A stretch of 64,000 nucleotides of DNA, from assembly GCF_018873765.1 (NCBI RefSeq), contig NC_057920.1:11793307-11857306 (forward strand), in the 5' to 3' direction. The notes beneath the pieces were generated by a model. It saw only the letters and a program-made list of their open reading frames with translations. It was not told where the DNA came from and did no database searches. Every line of letters starts with the position of its first letter. Position 1 is the stretch's first letter. This stretch comes from Telopea speciosissima (lineage: Eukaryota > Streptophyta > Magnoliopsida > Proteales > Proteaceae). This document shows positions 49,200-60,103 of the stretch, piece by piece. The position numbers and the translations under genes are program-made.

Positions 49200-50640
49200 A
49201 ATCCTGTGTTTGATTCCAATTTTTTAAATCTTGATGCAAATGTTTTTCTAGCCTGTTTGTACGTTCATTGCCAACAATAAATTGATAGGAAGAAGAACGC
49301 ATTCAAGGGAAAAGATATAGTTATAGATCTTCTATACCCAATATGTGATGAAGAAGTGGAATCTATATTTTCTCTTGTGACTCATCTTATAGTCCCACTC
49401 AACAAATTTTCCATCTTGCCAAAAGTATTGAAGGAAAGGAAAAGCAATAATATTAAGGATCTAGTTTTTCTTCCCCCAATGGGTATTATCGACTTCATAC
49501 TATAAGAGGTTGAATATTTATAACCTTAAATGGTGTACTTTTCCTTCACTCACAGTGTAAAAAAAACTTTCTCTTAATATTAATTGGCATTACCAATTTA
49601 CCATGTCAACGAGAAACTATATTTTGTTGAATATGGTTTGATGTAATCATGCTTGCTTTTTCACCAAAAAAAAAAATGTAATCATGCTTGCTTTTCTAAT
49701 TGTATCAAAATAATCATTACATTTGGGCTTTGTTGAAGGAAGATCTAATTTTACTCCTTTTACTTGGTAACATAATGGATTGAAAATCACATAAAACATT
49801 AGTTTCGTCATAGAAATTATAAAGTAACCAACTAATCATAAAACTTTTATTTGAATTAAATTTCTATCAATTTTTTAAAATAATATAAATTTATACATGG
49901 TAAAATTTTAACTAAAATATAGATAAAATTTGTAATAATCTATATTCAAATGAAATATTGACTACATTTTATGTTCTAAAAGAACAGATTTTCATACTAA
50001 TAACAATTAACATCAAGATGGTACCATCCACTTTTAACCTCCATAGCAATTGAATAAATAAATAAATAAAAATAAAAAAACAAAAAAATAAATAATAAAA
50101 TAATATATCATTCTTATTCCAATTTTAATAAACAATTGATTTGATTTTCTGATAACACATCAAGAAATATATAAATGAGGATTACTAGATGCCAAAATTT
50201 ACCTTACATAGATATTTTGTCAAGGATCCTTGATTTTATTGTAATCAAATATTGTAACAACTTTGAAGAATCAATTAAGATTCATACTAATAAATAATAA
50301 CTATTCAACTTAATCAAAGAATTTCTTCTTTCTTTTAAAAAGACATGTGCATCATGTGCACCTTCCTCGATATGTAGGCAAGATACAATTTTCACCCAAT
50401 TGTATAATTCATTCCCTACATGAGGTCTCATTGTGGCCATGTGGAGTCATAACATGGTTGAAGAACTCATAATTTGGTATGTGGTGCTTTCTTAGCTACA
50501 ATGTGTTCAGTTACCAAGAATCTAGTAACAATTATATATTGATCCTTGATGGATTCTAAACTCCAACTATCAACCTTTTACAAGAATAAAGGATTTATAG
50601 TCCAAATCTATCGTTATAAGTTTTTGTATCATGAAACTAA
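49200..50640. other. Gene-free, very AT-rich stretch
   Basis: A/T runs and short repeats such as (AAAT)n near 50053-50080. Nothing else was recognised. Confidence 0.4.
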
Positions 50641-50642
50641 TA

Positions 50643-50772
50643 GCCTGTGTTTGGTATGTATTCTAGGTCGATTTTGTATTCTCGGACAATAAAAATAAAA
50701 ATAATTATTTTTATCGTCCGAGAATGCGAAATCAACCTAGAATGTATTCTAAGAATACATACCAAACACAGC
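50643..50772. mobile_element. Near-perfect hairpin MITE, 130 bp
   Basis: GCCTGTGTTTGGTATGTATT at the left pairs with its complement ending ACATACCAAACACAGC, and the pairing continues through ATTCTCGGACAATAAAAATA against TATTTTTATCGTCCGAGAAT to a tiny loop. The GTGTTTGG end is Tourist-like. The target-site duplication is uncertain. Confidence 0.8.
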
Positions 50773-50834
50773 TTAACTTTTCAAGATCCAACATTTATTT
50801 TTGTTGTTGGAAAGTATCGAAATTAAGTGAACTA

Positions 50835-51173
50835 TCAAAGACTATTGTGCGAAAACTTGGGCCGTTTGGCAAGAGCTTGATTCATTGTGGATGTACCCGG
50901 ATTATATTGTCGTATCCGGATTTGGGTGACTCTATCCTGCGGCTTCATGTATTGCCTGTAGTCTTCGTTGAAGATGTCATCTTGGATACAAGCAATCTTT
51001 TGTTCCAGTTTTGGGACGGCAAAGAGTGAGACCTTTAGCGGAGCCAGCCTTCCTTTCAAAGATATGAGTACACACAGATACCTTAGGTACGGGCTCAGGA
51101 GCGAAGGTTGGGTGCAATTCAAATGTGTAGCATTTTCAAGATGATGCCTACAAGGCAAGGACAAATTCGACAC
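50835..51173 (-). other. Unassigned 112-codon minus-strand ORF
   Basis: It starts ATG at 51173 and ends just inside the flank of the hairpin MITE. Composition is protein-like (charged, no homopolymers) but I recognise no domain. The opposite strand is also open for 101 codons (50724-51029), which lowers confidence that either is real. It may be retroelement debris. Confidence 0.2.
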
Positions 51174-51189
51174 CTGAGAAGTGAGTAAA

Positions 51190-51710
51190 TGATCATAAAA
51201 AGAGAACCTAAATACAAAGACACTGAATGCAATCTAACCATCGAACCATATGAATAACTGCAAATTTGAAGAGGAGATGATGTTGTGCCGACTGGTGTGA
51301 CTCATCTATTCACTAAAATATAAAAGGGAAAATCTAGTTGTAACCACATTTGTATTCTACTATATAGAAGAATCATCTGGAAAATTGACCATTGGATATT
51401 TAGGGAATTGCCTAGTGCTAGCTTGGCCATGTTTACCTTCAAATAAATGCTCGTAATCAAAGAGTCTAAATATAAAGATACTGACTACGATCAAAGGTCG
51501 ATCCATGTGAATAACTACAATATGGGGAGCAAATTAATGATATTGCACCAGCTGACGGTAATCATCTACTCACCGAAAAAATAAAAGGGAAAATCTAATT
51601 GTAATCATATTGATATTTAATCGCACATAAGAAATATGTACAAAATTGATCATTGGAAATTTGGAGAATTCCCTTGCTTTGTTGTCACATTAAACTTCAA
51701 ATTTCAATCA
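51190..51710. repeat. Diverged tandem repeat, period about 260 bp
   Basis: 'aaagggaaaatcta.ttgtaa' occurs at about 51326 and 51587, and 'aaattga.cattgga.att' and 'cataaa/tcaaagag.ctaaata.aaaga.actga' follow the same spacing. Many mismatches, so it is old. Confidence 0.7.
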
Positions 51711-52014
51711 TTTACCCTTCCATCTAATGTCATATTTTCTCATGTATAGCCATGCATCCTCACAATAGTTCTATGCACTCTCATCTAGTCTCTTCTTTTT
51801 TTTTCTTTTTTTTCTTTTTTATTTTTTGGGCAACATGGAAATTTTTTATTAAACTAAAACTTGAAACTTGATAGTGAGTAGAAAGTAGAAACCTTGAAAT
51901 CAATATTTTCACAAATTTTTCAATCCAACAGAACCGACACGTGGCAGAATCAAAATATCGTATCGGGTCTAGATTGTGACCAATGTGGTTGCCTATTACA
52001 GCTAGAGAAGCTCC

Positions 52015-52026
52015 CAATATAAAAAT
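52015..52026 (+). promoter_or_regulatory. Possible TATA box of the LBD gene
   Basis: AATATAAAAATG lies about 1.4 kb before the LBD start codon and just upstream of pyrimidine-rich DNA (52085-52140). The long leader between it and the ATG has signs of an intron (donor at 52547, acceptor at 53396). The promoter could equally be nearer the ATG (a 'tttataaaagagg' TATA-like word occurs at about 53279). Confidence 0.3.
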
Positions 52027-52546
52027 GACATTCTACTCTCGATGGTTAAAGACTTCGCTGCTCGTTTTTATCTGCCCTATTTTTTCAATTTTTTTTTTTC
52101 TTTTTTTACCCTATTCTTTTTCTCTCTTTTCATCTTCTTCTCTTTGGGATCCTGAAACTCGTTCCAAAAGAGTTTCAGAATCCGATCGAGAACGTTCGTT
52201 CCTTCGTTCGCTCGCTCGAAGTAGAGGTTTCAGGGAAGAGAAACCAAAGCGGCGAAAACCTTAGAATCTTCAATCGGAGAACGAAAGCAAGCAACCAAAG
52301 GTTTTTGTTATTTGAAACTTGCGGTATTGATCGATCCATCGATAACTTCTTCTATTCATCACGTGAATGATGTTATTGTTTGACATTTTTGGTTCGTCTG
52401 AACTTCCTTCTAGGGTTTAGTCTTTTATTTTTCTATTTCTTTTACAGATGTTGATGCTCGCTTCTCTAGAGATGATTTTGATAGAGTGAGAAAGAAGCTT
52501 CTAACTCTGATCTGGAGTTTTACAGGCTTAATCTAGGTTTTTGAAG

Positions 52547-52590
52547 GTGAGAGACCTGTCGTCACTGTTTTTCTTTTTTGTTTTTCCGGT

Positions 52591-52622
<32 letters not shown>

Positions 52623-53396
52623 CTTTTAATTACCTTTAATGTTCGTATGATCTCCCAAGTCTGAAACCGAAGATTTGAGATCGTTTCGATTATACATAAG
52701 GAAGATCTCAAACGATTGGAATGGAAATTTTCAGGTCCTTTTTCGTTTATTCATCCATTTATAGGATCCAAATCAAGAAAGATTCTCTGAGATAAAAGAG
52801 AAGATCAGATTTTCGATTTTATCTGTTTCTTCGCATCTTGATTAATTGTTCGCATCCGCAACCGCAACAGCACACCTTCTCTCGTCGCGAGAGAGAGAGA
52901 GAGAGAGAGAGAATAAATCTGTTTCCAGGTTGCTTAAGCGGTTAAGCCTCAGCGTTGCACCAAAGACGAGTACGAGAGAAGGAACGGCTTTGCGGTTCGA
53001 GTATTTCCCCCTCACCCCCTCCTCTTTTCGGTTACATTAAACAGTAAGCTATCACCAGTTAGTTATCTGACTTTGACCCCTTACTATCATTTTTCTGCTA
53101 TTAGATTCTAGAGTGTTCTTCCTGCATTCGCTCACGTCTCTCTCCGGCGTATTTTAGTCGTTTGGAAAAAAGATACTAAATTACCCTAATAAGAAACTTT
53201 TAATGGCACACCTGTTTGCCAAAACCTCTATGAATCCAATAAAATCATAAACCAACTTTTCGGTTACATTTCTTTGCTTTATAAAAGAGGGCAAAGAAAT
53301 ACTGATTCTCTCTGTGATCATTTTTAGTTGTCAATCGTCACACGAAAATTTATTTATTGATTTTGTTGCTGAAATCTTCAACTCTAAATGTTACAG
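52547..53396 (+). other. Candidate intron in the LBD 5' leader
   Basis: TTGAAG|GTGAGAG at 52547 is a good donor and GTTACAG|AAGTGAAG ending at 53396 an acceptor 12 nt before the ATG. AS2-type genes are known to have leader introns. The block contains long CT (52590-52614) and GA (52889-52912) tracts. An alternative is a short leader transcribed from near 53280. Confidence 0.35.
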
Positions 53397-53408
53397 AAGT
53401 GAAGAGAA

Positions 53409-54221
53409 ATGGCGTCGTCGTCGAATTCTCCGTGTGCAGCTTGCAAGTTCCTACGGCGGAAATGCACACAAGAATGCGTGTTCGCACCCTATTTTCCCCC
53501 AGATCAGCCGACAAAGTTTGCGAATGTGCATAAGGTTTTCGGCGCAAGTAATGTTGCCAAGCTGCTTAACGAGCTCAACCCAACACAAAGAGAGGATGCC
53601 GTGAACTCTTTAGCGTACGAGGCAGAAGCGAGGCTTCGCGATCCAGTTTATGGATGTGTGGGTCTTATCTCAGTTCTTCAACATAGGCTGAAACAAGTCC
53701 AGAACGATCTCACCAACGCAAAGAAGGAACTAGCAAACTATATTGGTCCATCTGCAATGCTTCCTTTGAGTCATCAACACCCACACCACCAGCTCCTGCA
53801 CCCACACCCACACCACAACCCTTCTTCCAACACGGGACCCTACGGAATGTCCCCGGTGGGGTTGGGTATGCCAGCAGCACAGGCCCAGTTGTTAATGAGA
53901 GAGCAGCAACAACAGATGCTGGAAGCACAACATCTAGCCGCAGTTGTAGCTGCTAGAGAGCAACAAGAGATGATGAGAAGCTACGCCCAGCAACAACAAC
54001 AGGAGGAGCTTGTCAGGTTTAATGGCGGCTTTGATGGGTCTACCGGGACTGCCATTGGGGGAGTTAGTGGTGGTTTTAATCAAATGACCGCAGCGTTACC
54101 TTCTTCCTTAGCTTTGGCTTCATTCGACAACCCGTTTCAGGTCCAGCAACCTCAACATGAACACCCGCAGCAGAGAGCAGGAAGCGATGAGATTAAGAGC
54201 AGCGTTGATCCGTCTTCTTAA
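53409..54221 (+). CDS. LOB-domain (LBD/ASL) transcription factor, LBD36-like, class I
   Basis: A plant-specific nuclear DNA-binding protein; class I LBD proteins such as AS2/LBD6 and LBD36 act in lateral organ and leaf patterning. It is a 270-residue single open frame. The LOB domain spans about residues 8-108: zinc-finger-like C9-x2-C12-x6-C19-x3-C23, the FGAS block at 44-47, the invariant Asp-Pro at 78-79 in LRDPVYG, and a leucine-zipper-like stretch at about 83-108 (GLISVLQHRLKQVQ). The complete coil marks class I. The tail is His/Pro-rich, then Gln-rich (about 160-200), as in LBD36/AS2-type tails. The N-terminus MASSS-SPCAACKFLRRKC is very close to Arabidopsis LBD36 as I remember it. No coding intron is needed. 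The opposite-strand frame at 53710-53928 is a shadow. A SINE lies just downstream. Confidence 0.96.
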   Translation: MASSSNSPCAACKFLRRKCTQECVFAPYFPPDQPTKFANVHKVFGASNVAKLLNELNPTQREDAVNSLAYEAEARLRDPVYGCVGLISVLQHRLKQVQNDLTNAKKELANYIGPSAMLPLSHQHPHHQLLHPHPHHNPSSNTGPYGMSPVGLGMPAAQAQLLMREQQQQMLEAQHLAAVVAAREQQEMMRSYAQQQQQEELVRFNGGFDGSTGTAIGGVSGGFNQMTAALPSSLALASFDNPFQVQQPQHEHPQQRAGSDEIKSSVDPSS

Positions 54222-54276
54222 GCTCCTCCGCTTGTCATTGCTTTTCCTTTGTTCTCGGTACGATCTCTCTCTTTTT

Positions 54277-54399
54277 TTGGATTAAGTCCTTGTATAATAG
54301 GGGGATTAGGGGATGGGGATAGGCGTCAAGGTGGTTTGAACTCATGATCTCTTGTTTGAGGGGTTGGTCTTTTGTCAACTGAGCTGACCCCTTGGGGTG
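54277..54399 (-). mobile_element. tRNA-derived SINE with 15-bp target-site duplication
   Basis: GATCTCTCTCTTTTT lies at 54262-54276 and 54400-54414. On the minus strand the element begins CACCCCAAGGGGTCAGCTC, has an A-box-like TCAGCTCAGTTGAC, a B-box-like GAGTTCAAACC, and ends in a short A-tail at the plus-strand T run. It lies about 55 bp after the LBD stop codon, so probably within the 3' untranslated region. It belongs with the fragment at 44318-44550. Confidence 0.85.
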
Positions 54400-56052
54400 G
54401 ATCTCTCTCTTTTTCTCTCTCTATCTCTCTCACTCACACATACGGTTTTACACGTGTAACAAGTGTGCGTGCAAACGAAAATTTGGAATAACTGGACGTT
54501 GCATGTGTGCGTCGTTTCAATTTGGTTGACCGGAACGCCTCATAATGTTGCAGGTCAGAATATGATTTTTTTTGTTTAAATTAGTGAAACTTTCATTTAT
54601 AATTACCCAAAAAAAAAAAAAAAAAAAACTTTCATTTATAAAAACATTTATACGAGTACTCCGTACATAACTAGAAGAAGAAATCGTGGATAACTTGTAG
54701 TATTTAAATTTATTTTAAAATGGAAATAAAAACTTCATTTGTTTTTCATTTTTGTTTCTTAAGATTTTGATATACAACGAAAGATACCAAAACGTTAACG
54801 CTAGGAGGAGGAGGTTTTGCAGTCAATGCTCAGAGGTTTCGTAGACAGGTGGTGATGGTGGTGATCTTGTTTTTTTGTTTGGTTCTTTTTTTGGCCCTTT
54901 TGATTGTCTTTCCTTTCTCTAATCTTATTAATGGTTGCCTGGCCATTATATGTAAAAATTTCGCAATCATCACGTTGGCAGGCACCACCTTGAAGCTTTG
55001 TCCCTTCTCTTATCCTATCTGGAGAAATAGAAATTAATATATTTTTTGGGATTTTGGTCTACTCTCCTTAATTAATTAATTAAGGCAAAGCCCTGTAAAC
55101 ACAACCTTCTTTAACTTTTCTTGAAAAGTCTCTCCTCAGATCCCTGTGGCTTAAGAAACTCTTTTTCAGCCAATCGAAAATGAGAAGGGAAAATTGATTT
55201 CTTCTTTGTGGATTTAACTTTTTGTGTTTTTTGGATTTAAGTGGATGCTTAATGCTTTTACTTTGGACAAATTGAAAATATGCTATACTGAAATTTTGTC
55301 TTGTATTTGAATGGTAGAAGACGATTTGATCTTCTTTCCCTCTTTCTCAATCTCTCTCTCTCTCTGGAACTGAATATGTTCTATACCAGAATTTTCTGTA
55401 TAGTCCATTTCTTTTTCTTTAATATTCATGGTCTATTTCAAAGTCTCTGTATCTCATGGCATTTAAGAATCTGTTTGTTGTCACTAATACAGGTTTAACG
55501 GGGGCCCATATCCATAATCATCAAAAGACAAACGAAGAAATAAAAAGTGAAATCAACAAACGACCAGGAGGAGAAGAAGAAGAAAAAGAAGAGCTCGAAT
55601 CATCTGATAAGAGGAGGAGGAGGAGGAAGAGGAAGAATGGGTGATGGTGTTTTCTGTTTTTTTTTTTTTAATTTTTATTGTTCTCGTGTTTCCTTCTCCT
55701 TGAAGTCAATGACAGCTATCTTTTTATTTTTCTTCCCCATCTTTTCATATATTATAGTATAAAACAACTTAAGTTGGTATATGGTAGGATTTTTTGGGTA
55801 TAGCTTCCCAATCTACAAAAAAAACCCAGTTTTTTATTTTGTGCTTATTTTCATTCTTGCTCTTGAACTGCAAGTCTTTAGCAAGTAAAAGGGAAGTTCG
55901 AAGTACATATATATATTTATAGCAGAAACGCAGATGTATTGAGACTATCTCTTTCCTTTTTTATTTCGTTGCTTCTTTCTATGACCAATTGGTCAATGCA
56001 ACTCCAATTAATACTATCTGATGACATGTGGTTTTGTGTTAGCAGGAGAATC

Positions 56053-56056
<4 letters not shown>

Positions 56057-56083
<27 letters not shown>
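56057..56083. repeat. (GA)n microsatellite
   Basis: An uninterrupted AG run. Confidence 0.95.
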
Positions 56084-57019
56084 AAACCCTATAAAGCCTC
56101 CTGGTGTGATTTTGATTTATCTTTCTTTACATCTGAAATTGGGATTTCCCTTCTCATGGTGATGAAATGAAAAACATGAAGGGCAAGCAAGTAGTAATTA
56201 TCAGCGATAAGTCACAAACCTGAATAGACAGGAGATCAGGAATATTTTCATTTCACTGTTTCACTTCAGAAAAGTAATTGAAAGGATGGGGGGAAGGGTA
56301 TGATGTGATAGAACTTAGTCTTTACCATTACATATACAAACGTACACTGTGACTTGCAGTACTACTTGCCTGTCCTCCTGAGTCACTGACCCAGAGTCCC
56401 AGAGCATCATCGGCCACACCCCAACACCTCTGTGTGACCCCACACACTAGTCCTTAAAACAGAGAGTCTCCTACTCTCCTCTCCTCTCCTTGGGCATGGA
56501 TTCTAGCAACTTTTTATTCAACACAGGTTTGTCAATTGGTCCCTCTCCCATTTTTTTAAAATAGTAAAAGACAGAAACACTATTCACTTCTGTACTCCAC
56601 CCCTAGCCTACCCATGTGAGCTCTGTAATTTATTTTAAACACTTTACCCTAACTTCATTAATCCCCACCACCAGGTTTGACTGATCTGATCAATCTTCTC
56701 TCCTAAGACCATGGATTTCAATTTCATTACAGTAGTAATATGTTATTAATAGTTTAAGCTTCATTCTCAAGATTTTTTTTTGTTTTTTGTTTTCTATTCT
56801 ATCCATTTCTTGACATCCAAACACACAGCCTTTAATGATTTGAAAGTTGAGTTGAGATGAGATAGATCATAAGGGTGTGTGGATTGGAAATGAGAGCCTT
56901 TTCGTCTCAATTTTTTTAAAGGTTTATGGGGACCATGAGAACAGAAGAAGCCATAGGAGAGAGAGTAGAGAGAGATATGGGTTGATTACTTTTTGGAGAA
57001 GATGCTGAAATTTATAAAG

Positions 57020-57037
57020 TGTGTGTGTGTGTGTGTG
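57020..57037. repeat. (GT)n microsatellite
   Basis: An uninterrupted GT run. Confidence 0.95.
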
Positions 57038-57569
57038 GGGTGGGGTTTCTGGAGTTGTATGAGTGTGTAGTCCATCAAGAGGAGAGTTAACTGGGAAAGT
57101 GTTTTCCCAAATGACTTTCTGGACACGGATTCCCACAAGGCTGAGAATAGAAAATCAACAATGGCAGGAACTAGGAAGTCAAATCAAATTGCTTTTGATT
57201 TGCACATCCGTATTCTGATCACTTTTGATCTGTGGAAAAATATAAAATTATTTTTATTTTTCTAAGGAGAAAGATAAAGAAATAAAATTTGTTATTTTGC
57301 GTAGGTGATATATCAACCAAATCCAATGTCAGGTATCTGTGGAGACAAAAAGGAAGAACTTATGACTCCTGGAAGCCCCACTTTCTGACATTTTTGGAAG
57401 CTTCTTAACGTTTCAATTTGTGTGTGTGCTTCTTTCTTTTCCCATGGCTTCATGCTTCATTGCTTCATACCTGAATCAGGGTTTGAAAGAGCAAAATTAG
57501 GATCAGAATAATCAACCATAATTGGATAAATTCTATCCTATTCTTAAAAATGCAGCACAGATTTACATA

Positions 57570-58980
57570 TTGGTTGGAATCGGAATAGTTCGGAATCGGG
57601 ATCGGACATCAATTCTGATCTGTGCCAATTGATCCAATCAATCTGAATCAAGAGTTTTAAAACCCTAACTGGAGGTGTGGTATGCAAAGTAATCAAGTTA
57701 TCATAAGGGTTCGCCCTCTCTAGTCTTTCAGTGAAAATTTCTTGTTGTGGGGTGTTATTTTTTTAATTCCATTTTTTCTTCACCCATGGTGACGAAAGAA
57801 TCCATTCACCATGAGATTTTTTATTTTTTTTTGGATCAAGAGGAAATGTCATTCAAAATTTACCATGGGGAAAATCCTAGAGGGAAAGTAAAGTGGTATT
57901 TACAATAAATTAAGAGTAAATCTCAGTGTAACCAAGCATGATTACTTTAAGATGTCATCTTTCCACAAGGTTTTTATTTATTTATTTGGTAAACTTACTT
58001 ACCACATGATTCATATATAAGACAAATGATCATTATGATAGTTGATATCATCAACTGATATAAGAATTTTTATTTAATTATTAATGTTTTTTTTATAGAA
58101 TAAAAAGGACTCCCCTATTGTACGAAGTATGACAAAGTGTAACAAACTATGGTTACATTGAGCATGACCCATTAATTTAAATTTATTTTTACTACTATAA
58201 GATTTATAAATATGAATTACTAAATGAATTAGATAGCTGTGTCACATACGACCAAATCCCAAGTTGATTGTGGATAATGGTATGAAAAAAATGAAACGAA
58301 TTGTTAATGATTTATTAAATAGTTCATTACTTGGATCTTAAGGATAATGGTTTCTTGTGTATCTTTGAAGATCTCAAATAAGATAAAAATAAGAAAAAAA
58401 ATTAGTTGAATACTCATTTTGATAGGGGTAGGCGACGAATCCTTATCCCCTCCAATTCGTTGCCCCTTCCAAATCCTCTAATTCCTCACATGGGGGTGGA
58501 AATGATCACCCTACCTCCCGCCCGAAAACACTGCCCAAGGTAGGATCCATTCCCCTTATTGAAGGAATTGAAGGAATTGGAGGTGTTCACGAATTGGAGC
58601 TGATAATTATTCTGCCACATGCAAGTTATAACTTCCAGATAGCATCATATTTGGTACTCAAATTTTAGGCTCAGTTAGAGCTCACCAAAACCTATTCATG
58701 TGAATAATTTCAATATAAATGGATTCCTATAAATAAAAAAAATCATGGTCAAAGTTAGACTGAAAAAGGAAAGTGGATTAAGGGAAAACCCTAGAGATAT
58801 ATAGTGGACTAATATGGTAGGTGACCATCCATATCTACCCAACGGCCTCACCTTTGAAATCATTAATCAGTGGTAGAGACATTTTCTTTTTGTTTTTATT
58901 GGTCATTTATATTGGTTAATTGTAATTAAACTTCATAGCTTAGTTTGGTAAATAATACCTTTGTTTGAGTAACCAGCTAA
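57570..58980. other. Gene-free stretch with repeat fragments
   Basis: 57570-57670 has GGAATCGGAATAG and AATCGGGATCGG words of the dispersed repeat type. 58430-58610 holds several copies of 'ccaattcgt' and 'gaaggaattg' in opposite orientations, perhaps a decayed foldback element. Nothing else was seen. Confidence 0.35.
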
Positions 58981-58989
58981 TATAATGCG

Positions 58990-59225
58990 AGTTTTAGGTA
59001 TGGGTTTGGTATTGATTTTATCGGTCAATACATATCGGTACGTATCGTCCTATCTGATACATGTCAATAAGCAATCCTAGAAAAATACCCTTAGTCCAAA
59101 GATATGGTATCCATATCTTTAAGGGTAAAATCGTTCGATCGTTGATACAAACGATATTGTTCATGGTATCGGTTCCAATACTGATACTACCGATACTAAA
59201 CAATAATATATACATAAAACCATGG
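58990..59225. repeat. CGATAT-family dispersed repeat
   Basis: From 'gttttaggtatgggtttggtat' through CATATCGGTACGTATCGTCC and 'aagggtaaaatcg' to 'ccgatactaaac...aaaaccatgg'. It has the same end types as the other copies. Open frames on both strands are by-products. Confidence 0.55.
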
Positions 59226-59907
59226 GTAGAACTATCCAACACCAAATCAAGTGGTAATCCCTTTCGCCCAACATGTATGGGGACAAAGATGAAATTCATC
59301 TGTCCAAGAGTCCAATCATAGGGTTACATAGAGGTTGGATTTTGGTTTATGCACGCGTGCATGCATGGTTTTTGCCATGCATGAGATGATGTTTCAATAT
59401 GGGACTATTGCTCCATGGTACTTTATTATTTTCTCTCTCATCGTTTGATTATGATCACTATGTGAATGATACTGTTCTCTGCACCACTATTGGTGTAGCG
59501 TGTAGATTCTCCACCCCCCCCCCCACACTCCCACTATCATGGGAAACTCTCTCCTATACCTTAATTAACTACTAGGTTTGAAAGTCGTTAATATATCCTT
59601 TGCTCCTCATTCTCTTAACAAGGTGAATAACTTTAGCTTCTCTTTGTTATAAGAACTTTGAGTTGCATTTGATATGCATTCTTGGAATAGATTATAGGTC
59701 TATAGTGCATTGAAGCAAGCAAATAGAGAAGAATTGAGTTTCATAACTTTAACCCGAAATGGATTACAGAGTCTGTATAAAATAGTCAAAGACTTGAGGT
59801 AATGAAATTGGATTGCTGATTCATACATGACCCCTTCTGGCTGAATTAGAATCCATGGAGACAATGTTGATTAAATAATTGAAGTAAAGAAAACAAATGT
59901 ATAACAA

Positions 59908-59980
59908 GATGCTGTGGTGTAGTGGTTATCACGTTAGTCTTACACACTAAAGGTCTCCAGTTCGATCCTGGGCAGCATCA
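59908..59980 (+). tRNA. tRNA-Val (anticodon UAC)
   Basis: A full cloverleaf in 73 nt including the discriminator A. The acceptor stem GATGCTG/CAGCATC is perfect. The D arm is GTG...CAC around TAGTGGTTAT. Anticodon stem TTAGT/ACTAA encloses loop CTTACAC with anticodon TAC. The T arm TCCAG/CTGGG encloses TTCGATC. The A box (TGGTGTAGTGG) and B box (GTTCGATCC) are intact, and a T run from 59985 is a Pol III terminator. CCA is not encoded, as expected for a nuclear gene. It is intronless. Confidence 0.95.
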
Positions 59981-59983
59981 AAT

Positions 59984-59993
59984 ATTTTTTTTT
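59984..59993 (+). terminator. Pol III terminator of tRNA-Val
   Basis: A run of about nine T residues starts four bases after the tRNA body. Confidence 0.85.
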
Positions 59994-59998
59994 ACTGA

Positions 59999-60103
59999 TA
60001 GACGAGTTGAGCTCGTCTCCAAGGAGCATCCAGCCATGTGTGCAGCACAGCCCCACCCTTGGATGCTCCTGGGCGCAGAGCTCCCTGGAGAGGAGTCGGA
60101 TCC
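59999..60103. mobile_element. Foldback element immediately after the tRNA
   Basis: AAGGAGCATCCA pairs with TGGATGCTCCT, and GAGCTCGTCTCC with the GGAGAGGAG end. Its right end 'ccctggagaggagtcggatcc' matches the right ends at 31313-31475 and 39442-39607, so it is one family. The left end is worn. Confidence 0.55.

Larger units (their letters stand above)
54430..57560. other. Gene-free stretch downstream of the LBD gene
   Basis: AT-rich, with a poly-A run near 54609-54629, a GA-rich block at 55560-55640, a GA microsatellite at 56057-56083 and a GT microsatellite at 57020-57037. The open frames follow these simple repeats. No gene was recognised. Confidence 0.4.

Noticed and set aside
53710-53928. 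72-codon minus-strand ORF
   Set aside because: Antisense to the His/Gln-rich tail of the LBD gene; composition follows the codon repeats.
55547-55762. Lys/Glu- and Arg/Gly-rich ORF
   Set aside because: Produced by a GA-rich simple sequence followed by a T run; no start context or splice support.
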